Of a stretch of 64,000 nt of DNA, positions 46,762 through 57,241 are shown piece by piece (the first letter of the stretch is position 1; each line of letters opens with the position of its first letter). Position numbers and translations under genes: made by a program. This DNA comes from Cellulomonas sp. PhB150 (GTDB lineage Bacteria; Actinomycetota; Actinomycetes; Actinomycetales; Cellulomonadaceae), in assembly GCF_003755175.1 (NCBI RefSeq), contig NZ_RKHX01000001.1, positions 124,001 to 188,000 on the forward strand, in the 5' to 3' direction. The notes below the pieces were generated by a model, which was given only the letters and a program-made list of their open reading frames with translations, did not search any database and had not been told where the DNA came from.

Positions 46762-48404
46762 TCGCCGCCGTCCCCATGGCCGAGACCGAGCAGATCGGCG
46801 AGCCCGCGGTCAACATCGCGATCTTCGGCGTCTTCGTCCTGATCACGCTGGTCATCGTCTTCCGGGCGTCGCGCAACAACAAGACCGCCGCCGACTACTA
46901 CGCCGCAGGCCGGAGCTTCACGGGCCCGCAGAACGGCACCGCCATCGCGGGCGACTACCTGTCCGCGGCCTCGTTCCTGGGCATCTGCGGCGCGATCGCG
47001 ATCAACGGCTACGACGGCTTCCTCTACTCGATCGGCTTCCTGGTGGCGTGGCTCGTCGCGCTGCTGCTCGTCGCGGAGCTGCTGCGCAACACCGGCAAGT
47101 TCACGATGGCCGACGTCCTCTCGTTCCGCCTCAAGGAGCGGCCCGTCCGGATGGCCGCGTCGCTGGCCACGCTCGCCGTGGTGTTCTTCTACCTGCTCGC
47201 GCAGATGGCCGGCGCCGGCGGCCTCGTCGCGCTCCTGCTGGGCGTCGAGGGGACCGGGGCGCAGGGCGTGGTCATCGCCGTCGTCGGCGCGCTGATGATC
47301 CTGTACGTGCTGATCGGTGGCATGAAGGGCACCACGTGGGTGCAGATCATCAAGGCGATCCTGCTCATCGTCGGCGCCGCGGTGATGACCGTGTGGGTGC
47401 TGGCCAAGTTCGGGTTCAACCTGTCCGACGTGATGCAGGGCGCGATCGACAAGGCGGGCGAGGGCGGTGAGGCCCTCATCGGCCCCGGCAAGCAGTACGG
47501 CGCCAACGCCACGAGCCAGCTCAACTTCCTGTCGCTCGCGCTGGCCCTCGTGCTGGGGACGGCCGGCCTGCCGCACGTGCTCATGCGCTTCTACACGGTG
47601 CCGACCGCCAAGGAGGCCCGCCGCTCGGTGGTCTGGGCGATCTGGCTGATCGGCATCTTCTACCTGTTCACGCTCGTGCTGGGCTACGGCGCGGGAGCGC
47701 TGGTCGGGCCGGAGGCGATCAAGGCGGCGCCCGGCGGGGTCAACTCGGCGGCGCCGCTGCTCGCGTTCGAGCTGGGCGGGACGATCCTGCTCGGCCTGAT
47801 CTCGGCGGTGGCGTTCGCGACGATCCTCGCGGTCGTCGCCGGCCTCACGATCACGGCGGCGACGTCCTTCGCGCACGACATCTACGCGTCCGTCATCAAG
47901 AAGGGCGAGATCAAGCCCGACGGCGAGGTGCGCGTCGCCCGGATCACCGTCGTCGTCATCGGCATCCTGGCCATCATCGGCGGCATCTTCGCCAACGGGC
48001 AGAACGTGGCGTTCCTCGTCGCGCTCGCCTTCGCGGTGGCCGCCAGCGCGAACCTCCCGACGATCCTCTACTCCCTGTTCTGGAAGAGGTTCAACACCTC
48101 GGGTGCGCTGTGGAGCATGTACGGCGGGCTGATCTCCTGCCTTGTGCTCATCACGTTCTCGCCGGTGGTGTCGGGCAAGGTCGACCCCGTGACGGGGGAC
48201 AGCCTGTCGATGATCAAGGACACCTCGGTCGACTTCCACCTGATCCCGCTCGAGAACCCGGGCCTGATCACGATCCCGCTCGCGTTCCTGCTCGGCATCT
48301 TCGGGACCTACATCAGCAAGGGGAAGTCCAGCCCGGCGAAGTACGCCGAGATGGAGGTCCGCTCGCTCACCGGAGCCGGTTCGGAGAAGGCGACGAGCCA
48401 CTGA
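46758..48404 (+). CDS. actP: Cation/acetate symporter of the SSS family (ActP-like)
   Basis: 548 residues with about 13 membrane helices. SSS-family segments: FTGPQNGTAIAGDYLSAASFLGICGAIA near the start, GGMKGTTWVQIIKAILLI, LGTAGLPHVLMRFYTVP and AAVAASANLPTILYSLFW-type helix 12. Likely imports acetate, or another short monocarboxylate, with Na+ or H+. The gene symbol is by family resemblance; pyruvate or propionate transport (MctC type) is also possible. Confidence 0.88.
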   Translation: MIAAVPMAETEQIGEPAVNIAIFGVFVLITLVIVFRASRNNKTAADYYAAGRSFTGPQNGTAIAGDYLSAASFLGICGAIAINGYDGFLYSIGFLVAWLVALLLVAELLRNTGKFTMADVLSFRLKERPVRMAASLATLAVVFFYLLAQMAGAGGLVALLLGVEGTGAQGVVIAVVGALMILYVLIGGMKGTTWVQIIKAILLIVGAAVMTVWVLAKFGFNLSDVMQGAIDKAGEGGEALIGPGKQYGANATSQLNFLSLALALVLGTAGLPHVLMRFYTVPTAKEARRSVVWAIWLIGIFYLFTLVLGYGAGALVGPEAIKAAPGGVNSAAPLLAFELGGTILLGLISAVAFATILAVVAGLTITAATSFAHDIYASVIKKGEIKPDGEVRVARITVVVIGILAIIGGIFANGQNVAFLVALAFAVAASANLPTILYSLFWKRFNTSGALWSMYGGLISCLVLITFSPVVSGKVDPVTGDSLSMIKDTSVDFHLIPLENPGLITIPLAFLLGIFGTYISKGKSSPAKYAEMEVRSLTGAGSEKATSH

Positions 48405-48409
48405 CGCAC

Positions 48410-48442
48410 CGTCCCGGGGTGGCTGGTCGTCACCCCGGGACG
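48410..48442. terminator. Intrinsic terminator of the symporter operon, overlapping the methyltransferase end
   Basis: Perfect 12-bp stem, 48410-48421 with 48431-48442, nine-base loop. Its right arm is the last codons of the convergent methyltransferase gene. No T tract. Confidence 0.65.
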
Positions 48443-49254
48443 TGCGCGACGAAGATCGCGGTGCCGGGCAGCAGCGCGCCGCGCAGCGGCGACCACCCGC
48501 CCCACACGGCGTCGTGCCCCTCCGGCCACTCGGGCTCGACGAGGCGGTCCAGCACGAAGCCCGCGCCGACGAGACCGGCCACGTGGTCGCCGAGCGTCCG
48601 GTGGTACTCGGCGTACAGCACGCGGCCCGACGCGCCGATCTCGACGTAGGGCCGCCGGTCGAAGTAGGGGCGCACCGCCGTGAGGCCGTGCTCCGAGGGG
48701 TCGTCGGGGAAGGCCCAGCGCACGGGGTGCGTCACGGAGAACACCCAGCGCCCGCCCGGGCGAAGGACGCGCGCGACCTCGCGGTGGACGCGGTCGGCGT
48801 CCGGGACGAACGGGATCGCGCCGTAGGCGGTGAACGCCACGTCGAAGCTCGCGTCCGGGAACGGTAGGTCGCGGGCGTCGGCGACGACGAGCGGTGTGCG
48901 CACCCCCGCGGCGGCGTCGTACCCGATCCCGGCGTGCAGCATGCCCTCGGCGACATCGGTCGCGACGACGTCGACGCGCTGCGTCGCCAACCACCGCGAG
49001 CACTGCGCCGCGCCCGCGCCGATCTCGAGCACCCGGGCGCCGGAGAGGTCGCCGAGCAGTCGCGCGTCCGCCTCCCGCAGGCCCTCGGGGCACCAGACGA
49101 AGTCGGCGGGGCCGAGGAACGCGCCGTGCTCGTCGAGGTACTCGCCCGCGTTCGCGTCCCACCACGCGCGCCCCGCACCGGACGCCGCCAGGTCGTCGAC
49201 GTCCTGGTACCCGGCGGTCTCGGCGGACTCGGGCTCGGGCGTGGCGGTCGGCAT
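48430..49254 (-). CDS. SAM-dependent methyltransferase (class I)
   Basis: 274 residues. The SAM-binding loop is VLEIGAGAAQCSRWLATQ (motif I), followed by DVVATDVAEGML and DARDLPFPDASFDVAFTAYGAIPFVPD. The C-terminal half resembles small-molecule rather than rRNA methyltransferases. ATG at 49254 is six bases after CAGACT, so a leaderless mRNA is likely; a longer upstream frame has no coding character. Confidence 0.9.
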   Translation of the reverse strand: MPTATPEPESAETAGYQDVDDLAASGAGRAWWDANAGEYLDEHGAFLGPADFVWCPEGLREADARLLGDLSGARVLEIGAGAAQCSRWLATQRVDVVATDVAEGMLHAGIGYDAAAGVRTPLVVADARDLPFPDASFDVAFTAYGAIPFVPDADRVHREVARVLRPGGRWVFSVTHPVRWAFPDDPSEHGLTAVRPYFDRRPYVEIGASGRVLYAEYHRTLGDHVAGLVGAGFVLDRLVEPEWPEGHDAVWGGWSPLRGALLPGTAIFVAHVPG

Positions 49255-49260
49255 GACCAC

Positions 49261-49266
49261 AGTCTG
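49261..49266 (-). promoter_or_regulatory. Putative -10 element of the methyltransferase (leaderless)
   Basis: CAGACT on the minus strand, six bases before the ATG at 49254. Confidence 0.4.
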
Positions 49267-49313
49267 ACCGACCACGTGGGACCGAAGGCATAGGTTCCGG
49301 CGTCCGCGCTGGT

Positions 49314-49319
49314 TAGGCT
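49314..49319 (+). promoter_or_regulatory. Putative -10 element of pfkA
   Basis: TAGGCT about 66 bases upstream of the pfkA GTG, giving a leader that carries the AAGGAG ribosome site. A second TAGGTT at 49291-49296 is possible. Confidence 0.4.
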
Positions 49320-49384
49320 GACGGCGACGGCTGCTCGACGATGCGCACCTGACCTGCAAATCCAGCGACGAAGGAGTGCTCAGC

Positions 49385-50410
49385 GTGCGAGTCGGACTGC
49401 TCACGGGCGGCGGCGACGTCCCCGGCCTGAACGCCGCCATCCGTGCGGTCGTGAAGCACGGCGAGGGCCAGTACGGGCACTCGATCATCGGCTTCCGCAA
49501 CGGCTGGAAGGGCGTCGTCGACGGCTACTCCGTGCCGCTCACCCGCCAGCTGATCCGCAACGTCCTGCCCGTCGGCGGCACCCTCCTCGGCACCGCACGG
49601 TTCCACCCGCACGCCGACGACGGCGGCATCGACGCCGTGCTCGCCACGCTCGAGGCCGAGCGGATCGAGGCGCTCATCTGCATCGGTGGCGACGGCACGC
49701 TGCACGCCGCCAGCAAGGTGGCCGAGGCCGGTGTCCGCATCGTGGCGATCCCCAAGACGATCGACAACGACGTGTGGGGCACCGACCAGTCGATCGGGTT
49801 CGACACAGCCGTCTCCATCGCGACCGAGGCGATCGACCGCATCCACACCACGGCGGAGAGCCACAACCGCGTCATGATCGTCGAGGTGATGGGCCGCCAC
49901 GCGGGCTGGATCGCCGCGACGTCGGGCATCGCCGGGGGAGCGGAGATCGTGCTCGCCCCCGAGCAGCCGTTCGACATCGACAAGATCGAGCGCTTCCTCA
50001 AGCACCGCCACCGCGCGCACGCCAGCTTCTCGATCGTCGTCGTCGCCGAGGGCGCCGTGCCCGCCGAGGGCACGTCGATGCACTACGAGACGCAGATGGG
50101 CAAGTTCGGCGAGATCGTCGCGGGTGCCATCGGCGAGCGGCTCAAGGTGGAGATCGAGAAGCGCACCGGCTTCGACACGCGCGTGACGGTGCTCGGCCAC
50201 ATCCAGCGCGGCGGCACGCCGACCCCCACCGACCGCATCCTCGGCTCGCGGTTCGGCGTGGCCGCGATCGATGCCATCACGCGCGGCGAGTCCGGCGTCA
50301 TGACGGCGCTGCGCGGCGAGAGCGTCGAGATGGTGCCGCTCTCGGAGATCGCCGGCAAGGTCAAGTACGTGCCCGACGAGCTCCTCGGGGTCGCTCGCGC
50401 GCTCGCGTGA
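49385..50410 (+). CDS. pfkA: 6-phosphofructokinase (mixed Gly104/Lys124 type)
   Basis: 341 residues. Phosphorylates fructose 6-phosphate to the 1,6-bisphosphate. GGGDVPGLNAAIRAVV at the start, GGDGT with Gly104, PKTIDND with Lys124 and active-site Asp127, and GRHAGWIA. Gly104 is the ATP-type residue and Lys124 the pyrophosphate-type residue; actinobacterial enzymes of this mixed group have mostly been found ATP-dependent. GTG at 49385 follows AAGGAG by eight bases. Confidence 0.95.
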   Translation: MRVGLLTGGGDVPGLNAAIRAVVKHGEGQYGHSIIGFRNGWKGVVDGYSVPLTRQLIRNVLPVGGTLLGTARFHPHADDGGIDAVLATLEAERIEALICIGGDGTLHAASKVAEAGVRIVAIPKTIDNDVWGTDQSIGFDTAVSIATEAIDRIHTTAESHNRVMIVEVMGRHAGWIAATSGIAGGAEIVLAPEQPFDIDKIERFLKHRHRAHASFSIVVVAEGAVPAEGTSMHYETQMGKFGEIVAGAIGERLKVEIEKRTGFDTRVTVLGHIQRGGTPTPTDRILGSRFGVAAIDAITRGESGVMTALRGESVEMVPLSEIAGKVKYVPDELLGVARALA

Positions 50411-50425
50411 CGGCGCGCGACGGCT

Positions 50426-50455
50426 TTGACCCACCCGACGAGGCAGAGATAAGGT
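50426..50455 (+). promoter_or_regulatory. Promoter of rpsA
   Basis: TTGACC at 50426-50431 and TAAGGT at 50450-50455, spaced 18 bases: the best -35/-10 pair in the window. It implies a leader of about 140 bases. Confidence 0.7.
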
Positions 50456-50602
50456 AGACGGCGGTGCCGCGCGCCTTGTTCCGGTCGAACCTGCCTGCTC
50501 TGCCTCGTGGGTGATCCGGTCCCGATCCCGTCCAGGATCAGCTGACGTCGGCCCGTCAACCTGTCCGAACAACTTCCTGTCCGCAACGGAGCCCATCCCT
50601 AC
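50456..50602 (+). promoter_or_regulatory. Long 5' leader of rpsA
   Basis: About 140 transcribed bases before the rpsA ATG, with no reading frame I would support. Such leaders often carry autoregulation by S1, but no defined structure was recognised here. A GGAG lies some 12 bases from the ATG. Confidence 0.35.
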
Positions 50603-52108
50603 ATGAGCATCACCACCCCCGCGAAGCCCGCCTCCCCGCAGGTCGCGATCAACGACATCGGCTCGGCCGAGGACTTCCTCGCCGCGATCGACGCCACCAT
50701 CAAGTACTTCAACGATGGCGACATCGTCGAGGGCACCATCGTCAAGGTCGACCGCGACGAGGTCCTTCTCGACATCGGCTACAAGACCGAGGGCGTCATC
50801 CCGTCCCGCGAGCTGTCCATCAAGCACGACGTGGACCCCGGTGACGTTGTCAAGGTCGGCGACGCGGTCGAGGCCCTCGTCCTCCAGAAGGAGGACAAGG
50901 AAGGCCGCCTGATCCTGTCCAAGAAGCGTGCGCAGTACGAGCGCGCCTGGGGCACGATCGAGAAGGTCAAGGAGGAGGACGGCGTCGTCACCGGCACCGT
51001 CATCGAGGTCGTCAAGGGTGGCCTCATCCTGGACATCGGCCTGCGCGGCTTCCTGCCCGCCTCGCTGGTGGAGATGCGTCGCGTCCGCGACCTCCAGCCG
51101 TACGTCGGCAAGGAGATCGAGGCGAAGATCATCGAGCTCGACAAGAACCGCAACAACGTGGTCCTGTCGCGTCGTGCGTGGCTCGAGCAGACGCAGTCGG
51201 AGGTCCGCTCGACCTTCCTGCAGACGCTCCAGAAGGGCCAGGTGCGCCCCGGTGTCGTCTCCTCGATCGTCAACTTCGGTGCGTTCGTGGACCTGGGCGG
51301 CGTGGACGGCCTCGTGCACGTCTCCGAGCTGTCCTGGAAGCACATCGACCACCCGTCCGAGGTCGTCGAGGTCGGCCAGGAGGTCACCGTCGAGGTTCTC
51401 GACGTCGACTTCGACCGCGAGCGTGTCTCCCTGTCGCTGAAGGCGACGCAGGAGGACCCGTGGCAGGCCTTCGCCCGGACGCACGCCATCGGCCAAGTCG
51501 TCCCCGGCAAGGTCACGAAGCTCGTCCCGTTCGGTGCGTTCGTGCGCGTCGAGGACGGCATCGAGGGCCTCGTGCACATCTCGGAGCTGGCCGTGCGCCA
51601 CGTCGAGATCCCGGAGCAGGTCGTCCAGGTCAACGACGACGTGTTCGTCAAGGTCATCGACATCGACCTGGAGCGCCGCCGCATCTCGCTGTCGCTCAAG
51701 CAGGCGAACGAGGGCTTCGACCCGGCCAGCGAGGACTTCGACCCCGCGCTGTACGGCATGGCGGCGGAGTACGACGAGGCCGGCAACTACAAGTACCCCG
51801 AGGGCTTCGACTCGAGCACCAACGAGTGGCTCGAGGGCTTCGAGTCGCAGCGTGAGACGTGGGAGGGCCAGTACGCGGCCGCCCACGAGCGCTGGGAGGC
51901 GCACCGCAAGCAGGTCGCCGAGGCTGCCAAGGCCGACGCCGACGCTGCCGCCGGTGGCGAGAGCACGACGTCCTCGTCGTCCTCGTCCTCGTCGTCCTCG
52001 GCTCCTGCCGCTGCGTCGACGTACTCGTCGTCCACCGAGGAGGCCACTGGCACCCTCGCGTCGGACGAGGCGCTCGCCGCTCTGCGCGAGAAGCTCACGG
52101 GCAACTGA
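50603..52108 (+). CDS. rpsA: 30S ribosomal protein S1
   Basis: 501 residues. Four S1 RNA-binding domains lie roughly at 35-105, 120-190, 205-275 and 290-365; the repeated GxVxxIxxFGAFVDLG and GLVHxSELS segments mark the last two. S1 helps mRNAs reach the ribosome. The C-terminal ~130 residues are non-domain, acidic and alanine-rich, and include a run of ten serines. Ends at a strong terminator. Confidence 0.97.
   Translation: MSITTPAKPASPQVAINDIGSAEDFLAAIDATIKYFNDGDIVEGTIVKVDRDEVLLDIGYKTEGVIPSRELSIKHDVDPGDVVKVGDAVEALVLQKEDKEGRLILSKKRAQYERAWGTIEKVKEEDGVVTGTVIEVVKGGLILDIGLRGFLPASLVEMRRVRDLQPYVGKEIEAKIIELDKNRNNVVLSRRAWLEQTQSEVRSTFLQTLQKGQVRPGVVSSIVNFGAFVDLGGVDGLVHVSELSWKHIDHPSEVVEVGQEVTVEVLDVDFDRERVSLSLKATQEDPWQAFARTHAIGQVVPGKVTKLVPFGAFVRVEDGIEGLVHISELAVRHVEIPEQVVQVNDDVFVKVIDIDLERRRISLSLKQANEGFDPASEDFDPALYGMAAEYDEAGNYKYPEGFDSSTNEWLEGFESQRETWEGQYAAAHERWEAHRKQVAEAAKADADAAAGGESTTSSSSSSSSSSAPAAASTYSSSTEEATGTLASDEALAALREKLTGN
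51971..52000 (+). repeat. Polyserine-coding TCC/TCG tract in rpsA
   Basis: Ten consecutive Ser codons (residues 457-466) made only of TCC and TCG. It is a trinucleotide tract where slippage would add or remove serines without changing frame. Confidence 0.85.
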
Positions 52109-52132
52109 TCCACCTGGCTCCCTGAGCCAGCA

Positions 52133-52168
52133 CGACGGGCCGGTCACCTTCGGGTGGCCGGCCCGTCG
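52133..52168 (+). terminator. Intrinsic terminator of rpsA
   Basis: A 16-pair stem, 52133-52148 with 52153-52168, including one G-T wobble. The loop is TTCG and GCTTTC follows the stem. Confidence 0.88.
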
Positions 52169-52206
52169 GCTTTCGCCGGGGGAGGGCGTACGCGCCTCGG
52201 GTCGGG

Positions 52207-52212
52207 CAGGAT
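52207..52212 (+). promoter_or_regulatory. Putative -10 element of coaE (leaderless)
   Basis: CAGGAT ends six bases before the ATG at 52219. Confidence 0.45.
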
Positions 52213-52218
52213 GGGCAG

Positions 52219-52848
52219 ATGCAGCGGATCGGGCTGACCGGCGGGATCGCGGCAGGCAAGTCGGTGGCGGCAGCGCGCCTGGCTGAGCTGGGGGCGGTCG
52301 TGATCGACTCCGACGTCCTGGCGCGGGAGGCGGTCGCGCCGGGCTCCGCGGGCCTCGAGGCGGTCGCCGAGGAGTTCGGACCGGGGGTGCTCGCACCGGA
52401 CGGCTCCCTGGACCGCCAGGCGCTCGGTGCGCGGGTCTTCGCGGACGACGACGCCCGCGCGCGGCTCAACGCGATCGTGCACCCGATCGTCCGTCGGCTG
52501 TCGGCGGAGCGGGAGGCCGCGGCCGCCACGGCGGACCACGGGGCGGTCGTCGTGCACGACATCCCGCTGCTCGTCGAGACGGGCCAGGCCGACGCGTTCC
52601 ACGTGCTCGTCGTCGTCCACGCCCCCGCCGTGCTCCGGGTCGAGCGGCTCGTCGCCGGCCGGGGCCTGCCCCGAGACGAGGCCGAGGGGCGCATCGCCGC
52701 GCAGGCGAGCGACGCGGACCGCCTCGCCGTCGCCGACGTGGTGCTCGACGGCACCGGGAGCGAGGAGGACCTGTGCGCGCAGGTCGACCTGCTGTGGGCG
52801 CGGCTGTCGTCGGAGACCGCGGAGGAGATCGCCGCCGAGACCCCCTGA
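52219..52848 (+). CDS. coaE: Dephospho-CoA kinase
   Basis: 209 residues. Last step of coenzyme A synthesis. P-loop GGIAAGKS at 8-15, VIDSDVLAREAVAPG with the catalytic Asp, and a lid near VERLVAGRGLPRDEAEGRIAAQ. Length is normal; the C-terminal extension found in some actinobacterial CoaE proteins is absent. Probably leaderless after the rpsA terminator. Confidence 0.96.
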   Translation: MQRIGLTGGIAAGKSVAAARLAELGAVVIDSDVLAREAVAPGSAGLEAVAEEFGPGVLAPDGSLDRQALGARVFADDDARARLNAIVHPIVRRLSAEREAAAATADHGAVVVHDIPLLVETGQADAFHVLVVVHAPAVLRVERLVAGRGLPRDEAEGRIAAQASDADRLAVADVVLDGTGSEEDLCAQVDLLWARLSSETAEEIAAETP

Positions 52849-52988
52849 CGACCGCGCTCGTCCATCCGGGGGGCCGTTACCCGGAGGATCCGGACGGGAC
52901 GTAGTACCCACCGGTAACCGTGGGTTAGTGTGCCGTTCGTCACAGCGGACGTCGTCTCGTCGCTCCGCTCAGGTGGAGGAGCACGAAG

Positions 52989-53396
52989 ATGACGAAGCCG
53001 GCACAGACCCGCGCATCACTGTCCGTCGGCACAGCCCTGCCCGTCAGCAGGGTTGCGGATCTCGCGGCGAAGGCGGCGTCGTCCGTCGACGACCCCGCCG
53101 GCCGCATCCGGGTCGAGGCGCGCAGCCTCAACGCGGTCTCCCTCTCGGTCCGGGACCACATCGAGGGCAACGAGCTGCTCCGGTTCGACGTCCTGATCGA
53201 CCGGGCGCTCGGCCGCACGAACTCGCGCACGATGATCACGACGTTCACGGTCAAGGGCGGCGTGTCCGCCCTCATGCCCCCCGCGAAGCGCAAGGTCGTC
53301 GCGTTCTCGGCGTACGAGACGTACATGGACTGGTTCGTCTCGGGCATCGTCGGCGAGGACCCTGCGGCCCTCGTCACGCTCGTCAGCGGGGAGTGA
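52989..53396 (+). CDS. Uncharacterised protein, 135 aa
   Basis: I do not recognise this protein. It has no signal peptide or membrane helix. The first ~40 residues are polar; the remainder looks alpha/beta, with an RDHIEGNELLRFDVLIDRALG helix and a TVKGGVSALMPPAKRKVVAFSAYETYMDWFVSGIVGED segment. GGTGGAGGAG gives a strong ribosome site seven bases before the ATG, and codon use matches its neighbours, so I consider it a real gene. Between coaE and uvrB. Confidence 0.75.
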   Translation: MTKPAQTRASLSVGTALPVSRVADLAAKAASSVDDPAGRIRVEARSLNAVSLSVRDHIEGNELLRFDVLIDRALGRTNSRTMITTFTVKGGVSALMPPAKRKVVAFSAYETYMDWFVSGIVGEDPAALVTLVSGE

Positions 53397-53435
53397 CCGC
53401 AGCCGCTCAGCAGCACTTGTGTCAGTGGTGGCACG

Positions 53436-53441
53436 TACGGT
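53436..53441 (+). promoter_or_regulatory. Putative -10 element of uvrB (leaderless)
   Basis: TACGGT ends six bases before the ATG at 53448. No SOS-box-like palindrome was noticed beside it. Confidence 0.5.
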
Positions 53442-53447
53442 GAGGAC

Positions 53448-55553
<2,106 letters not shown>

Positions 55554-55576
55554 CCAGCCGCACGGAGGAGCGAGAG

Positions 55577-56005
55577 ATGGCCGTGAAGATCCAGGTGACG
55601 TTCGACGCCGCCCACCCGCCGACCCTCGGAGCCTTCTGGGCGCTCGCCCTCGGCTACGTCGAGGATTCGCCGCCGCCGGGCTACGCCACGTGGGACGAGG
55701 CTCTCGACGCCATGGGCGTACCCCTCGACCAGCGCGACACCGCGTACGCGGTCGTGGACCCCGACGGCGTCGGCCCGCGCCTGTGGTTCCAGAAGGTCCC
55801 GGAGCCCAAGTCCGCGAAGAACCGCGTCCACCTGGACGTGAACGCCGCCGCCGGTCTGCCCCGCGAGGACCGCCCCGCGGCCGTCAGGGCGCGGGCGGCC
55901 GAGCTCGAGGCGGCGGGGGCGACCCGGGTCCGCGAGCAGGAGGAGAACGGCGGGTTCTGGATCGTCATGCTCGACCCGGAGGGCAACGAGTTCTGCGTCC
56001 AGTGA
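55577..56005 (+). CDS. VOC-superfamily (glyoxalase-like) protein
   Basis: 142 residues. N-terminal VTFDAAHPPTLGAFWALALGY and C-terminal NRVHLDVN with GGFWIVMLDPEGNEFCVQ give the two halves of a glyoxalase-like domain of the type common in actinobacteria. GGAGGAG precedes the ATG. Substrate unknown. Confidence 0.87.
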   Translation: MAVKIQVTFDAAHPPTLGAFWALALGYVEDSPPPGYATWDEALDAMGVPLDQRDTAYAVVDPDGVGPRLWFQKVPEPKSAKNRVHLDVNAAAGLPREDRPAAVRARAAELEAAGATRVREQEENGGFWIVMLDPEGNEFCVQ

Positions 56006-56073
56006 GGTGCTCGAGCGCGACACGCCCGAGTGCGCGACACGCAGGTCATCGCGACGCCGGGACGTTCGTCCCG

Positions 56074-56079
56074 TACTGT
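56074..56079 (+). promoter_or_regulatory. Putative -10 element of the terC transcript
   Basis: TACTGT about seven bases before the expected 5' end of the riboswitch RNA. Confidence 0.4.
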
Positions 56080-56089
56080 CGTCCACGTT

Positions 56090-56192
56090 GAAGGGGAGTA
56101 CCCCACAAGCGAACGTTCCGTCAGCACGGTCCTCGACGATGAGGGCCCGGAGCGTTCGGCCGGCGACATGTCGCACGGTGGGGGAGACCTTC
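56090..56192 (+). ncRNA. yybP-ykoY family Mn2+ riboswitch
   Basis: The conserved 5' strand GAAGGGGAGTA (56090-56100) and the 3' part GTCGCACGG...GGAGACCTTC (ending 56192) match the manganese-sensing aptamer. GAAGG pairs with CCTTC to close it, and the GGGGAGTA and GCAC/GAGACC elements are the metal-site strands. Two hairpins lie between. TerC-family genes are a classic target. Confidence 0.82.
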
Positions 56193-56227
56193 GGTACCGA
56201 AGCACGTCTCGATACCGGAGGTTCACG
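56192..56227 (+). promoter_or_regulatory. Riboswitch expression platform: ribosome-site hairpin
   Basis: CGGTA (from 56192) can pair with TACCG directly before the GGAGG of terC. Ribosome access could thus be controlled by whether the aptamer closing helix forms. Confidence 0.5.
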
Positions 56228-57238
56228 ATGGATGTCTCTACCTTTGTCTGGCTCGCCACGGCGCTCGGCGTCGTCGGCCTGATCTTCTTCGACTTCTTCG
56301 CCCACGTGCGGACACCGCACGCGCCGACGTTCCGCGAGTCGGTCAAGTGGTCCATCTTCTACATCGCGCTCGCCCTGATCTTCGGCGTCGTCGTCGGGAT
56401 GGTGTGGGGCTGGGGGAGCGGCACCGAGTACTTCGCCGGCTACGTCACGGAGAAGTCACTCTCGGTCGACAACCTCTTCGTCTTCCTCATCATCATGACG
56501 AAGTTCGCCGTGCCACGTGAGTTCCAGCAGAAGGTGCTGCTCGTCGGCGTCGCCATCGCGCTGGTCCTGCGGACGATCTTCATCCTGGCCGGTGCCGCGG
56601 CGATCGAGCAGTTCTCCTGGGTCTTCTACCTGTTCGGCGCGTTCCTGGTCTACACCGCGGTCAAGCTGGCCCGCGAGAGCCACGACGGCGACGAGACGCC
56701 CGACGAGAAGGCCGGCGACGGCGCGGCCGTCCGCCTGCTCAAGCGCTTCGTCCCCACCACCGACGAGTACCACGGCGACCGCCTGACCACGAAGATCGAC
56801 GGCAAGCGTTTCCTCACGCCGATGCTCCTGGTCATGGTCGCCATCGGCTCCACGGACATCCTGTTCGCGCTCGACTCGATCCCGGCGATCTACGGCCTGA
56901 CGACCGAGCCGTACATCGTGTTCACCGCCAACGCGTTCGCGCTGCTCGGCCTGCGCCAGCTGTACTTCCTCATCGGCGGGCTGCTCGAGCGCCTCGTCTA
57001 CCTCTCGCAGGGCCTGTCGATCATCCTCGGCTTCATCGGCGTCAAGCTCGTCCTGCACGCCCTGCACGTCAACGAGCTGCCCTTCATCAACGGCGGCGAG
57101 CACGTCGAGTGGGCGCCCGAGATCCCGATCTGGCTGTCCCTGACGGTCATCCTGGGCACGCTGGCGGTCGCGACGGTCGCGAGCCTGGTCAAGACCCGTC
57201 GCGACGAGCGGGCACTGACGAGCGAGCAGACGAGCTGA
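56228..57238 (+). CDS. TerC-family membrane protein (probable Mn2+ exporter, Alx/MeeF type)
   Basis: 336 residues with about nine membrane helices. Conserved acidic positions are in LIFFDFFAH, KSLSVDNLFVF and GSTDILFALDSIPA. The old name refers to tellurium resistance, but riboswitch-linked TerC proteins export manganese, and the aptamer in front supports this here. The loop at ~155-190 is charged. GGAGG lies five bases before the ATG. Confidence 0.92.
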   Translation: MDVSTFVWLATALGVVGLIFFDFFAHVRTPHAPTFRESVKWSIFYIALALIFGVVVGMVWGWGSGTEYFAGYVTEKSLSVDNLFVFLIIMTKFAVPREFQQKVLLVGVAIALVLRTIFILAGAAAIEQFSWVFYLFGAFLVYTAVKLARESHDGDETPDEKAGDGAAVRLLKRFVPTTDEYHGDRLTTKIDGKRFLTPMLLVMVAIGSTDILFALDSIPAIYGLTTEPYIVFTANAFALLGLRQLYFLIGGLLERLVYLSQGLSIILGFIGVKLVLHALHVNELPFINGGEHVEWAPEIPIWLSLTVILGTLAVATVASLVKTRRDERALTSEQTS

Positions 57239-57241
57239 TCG

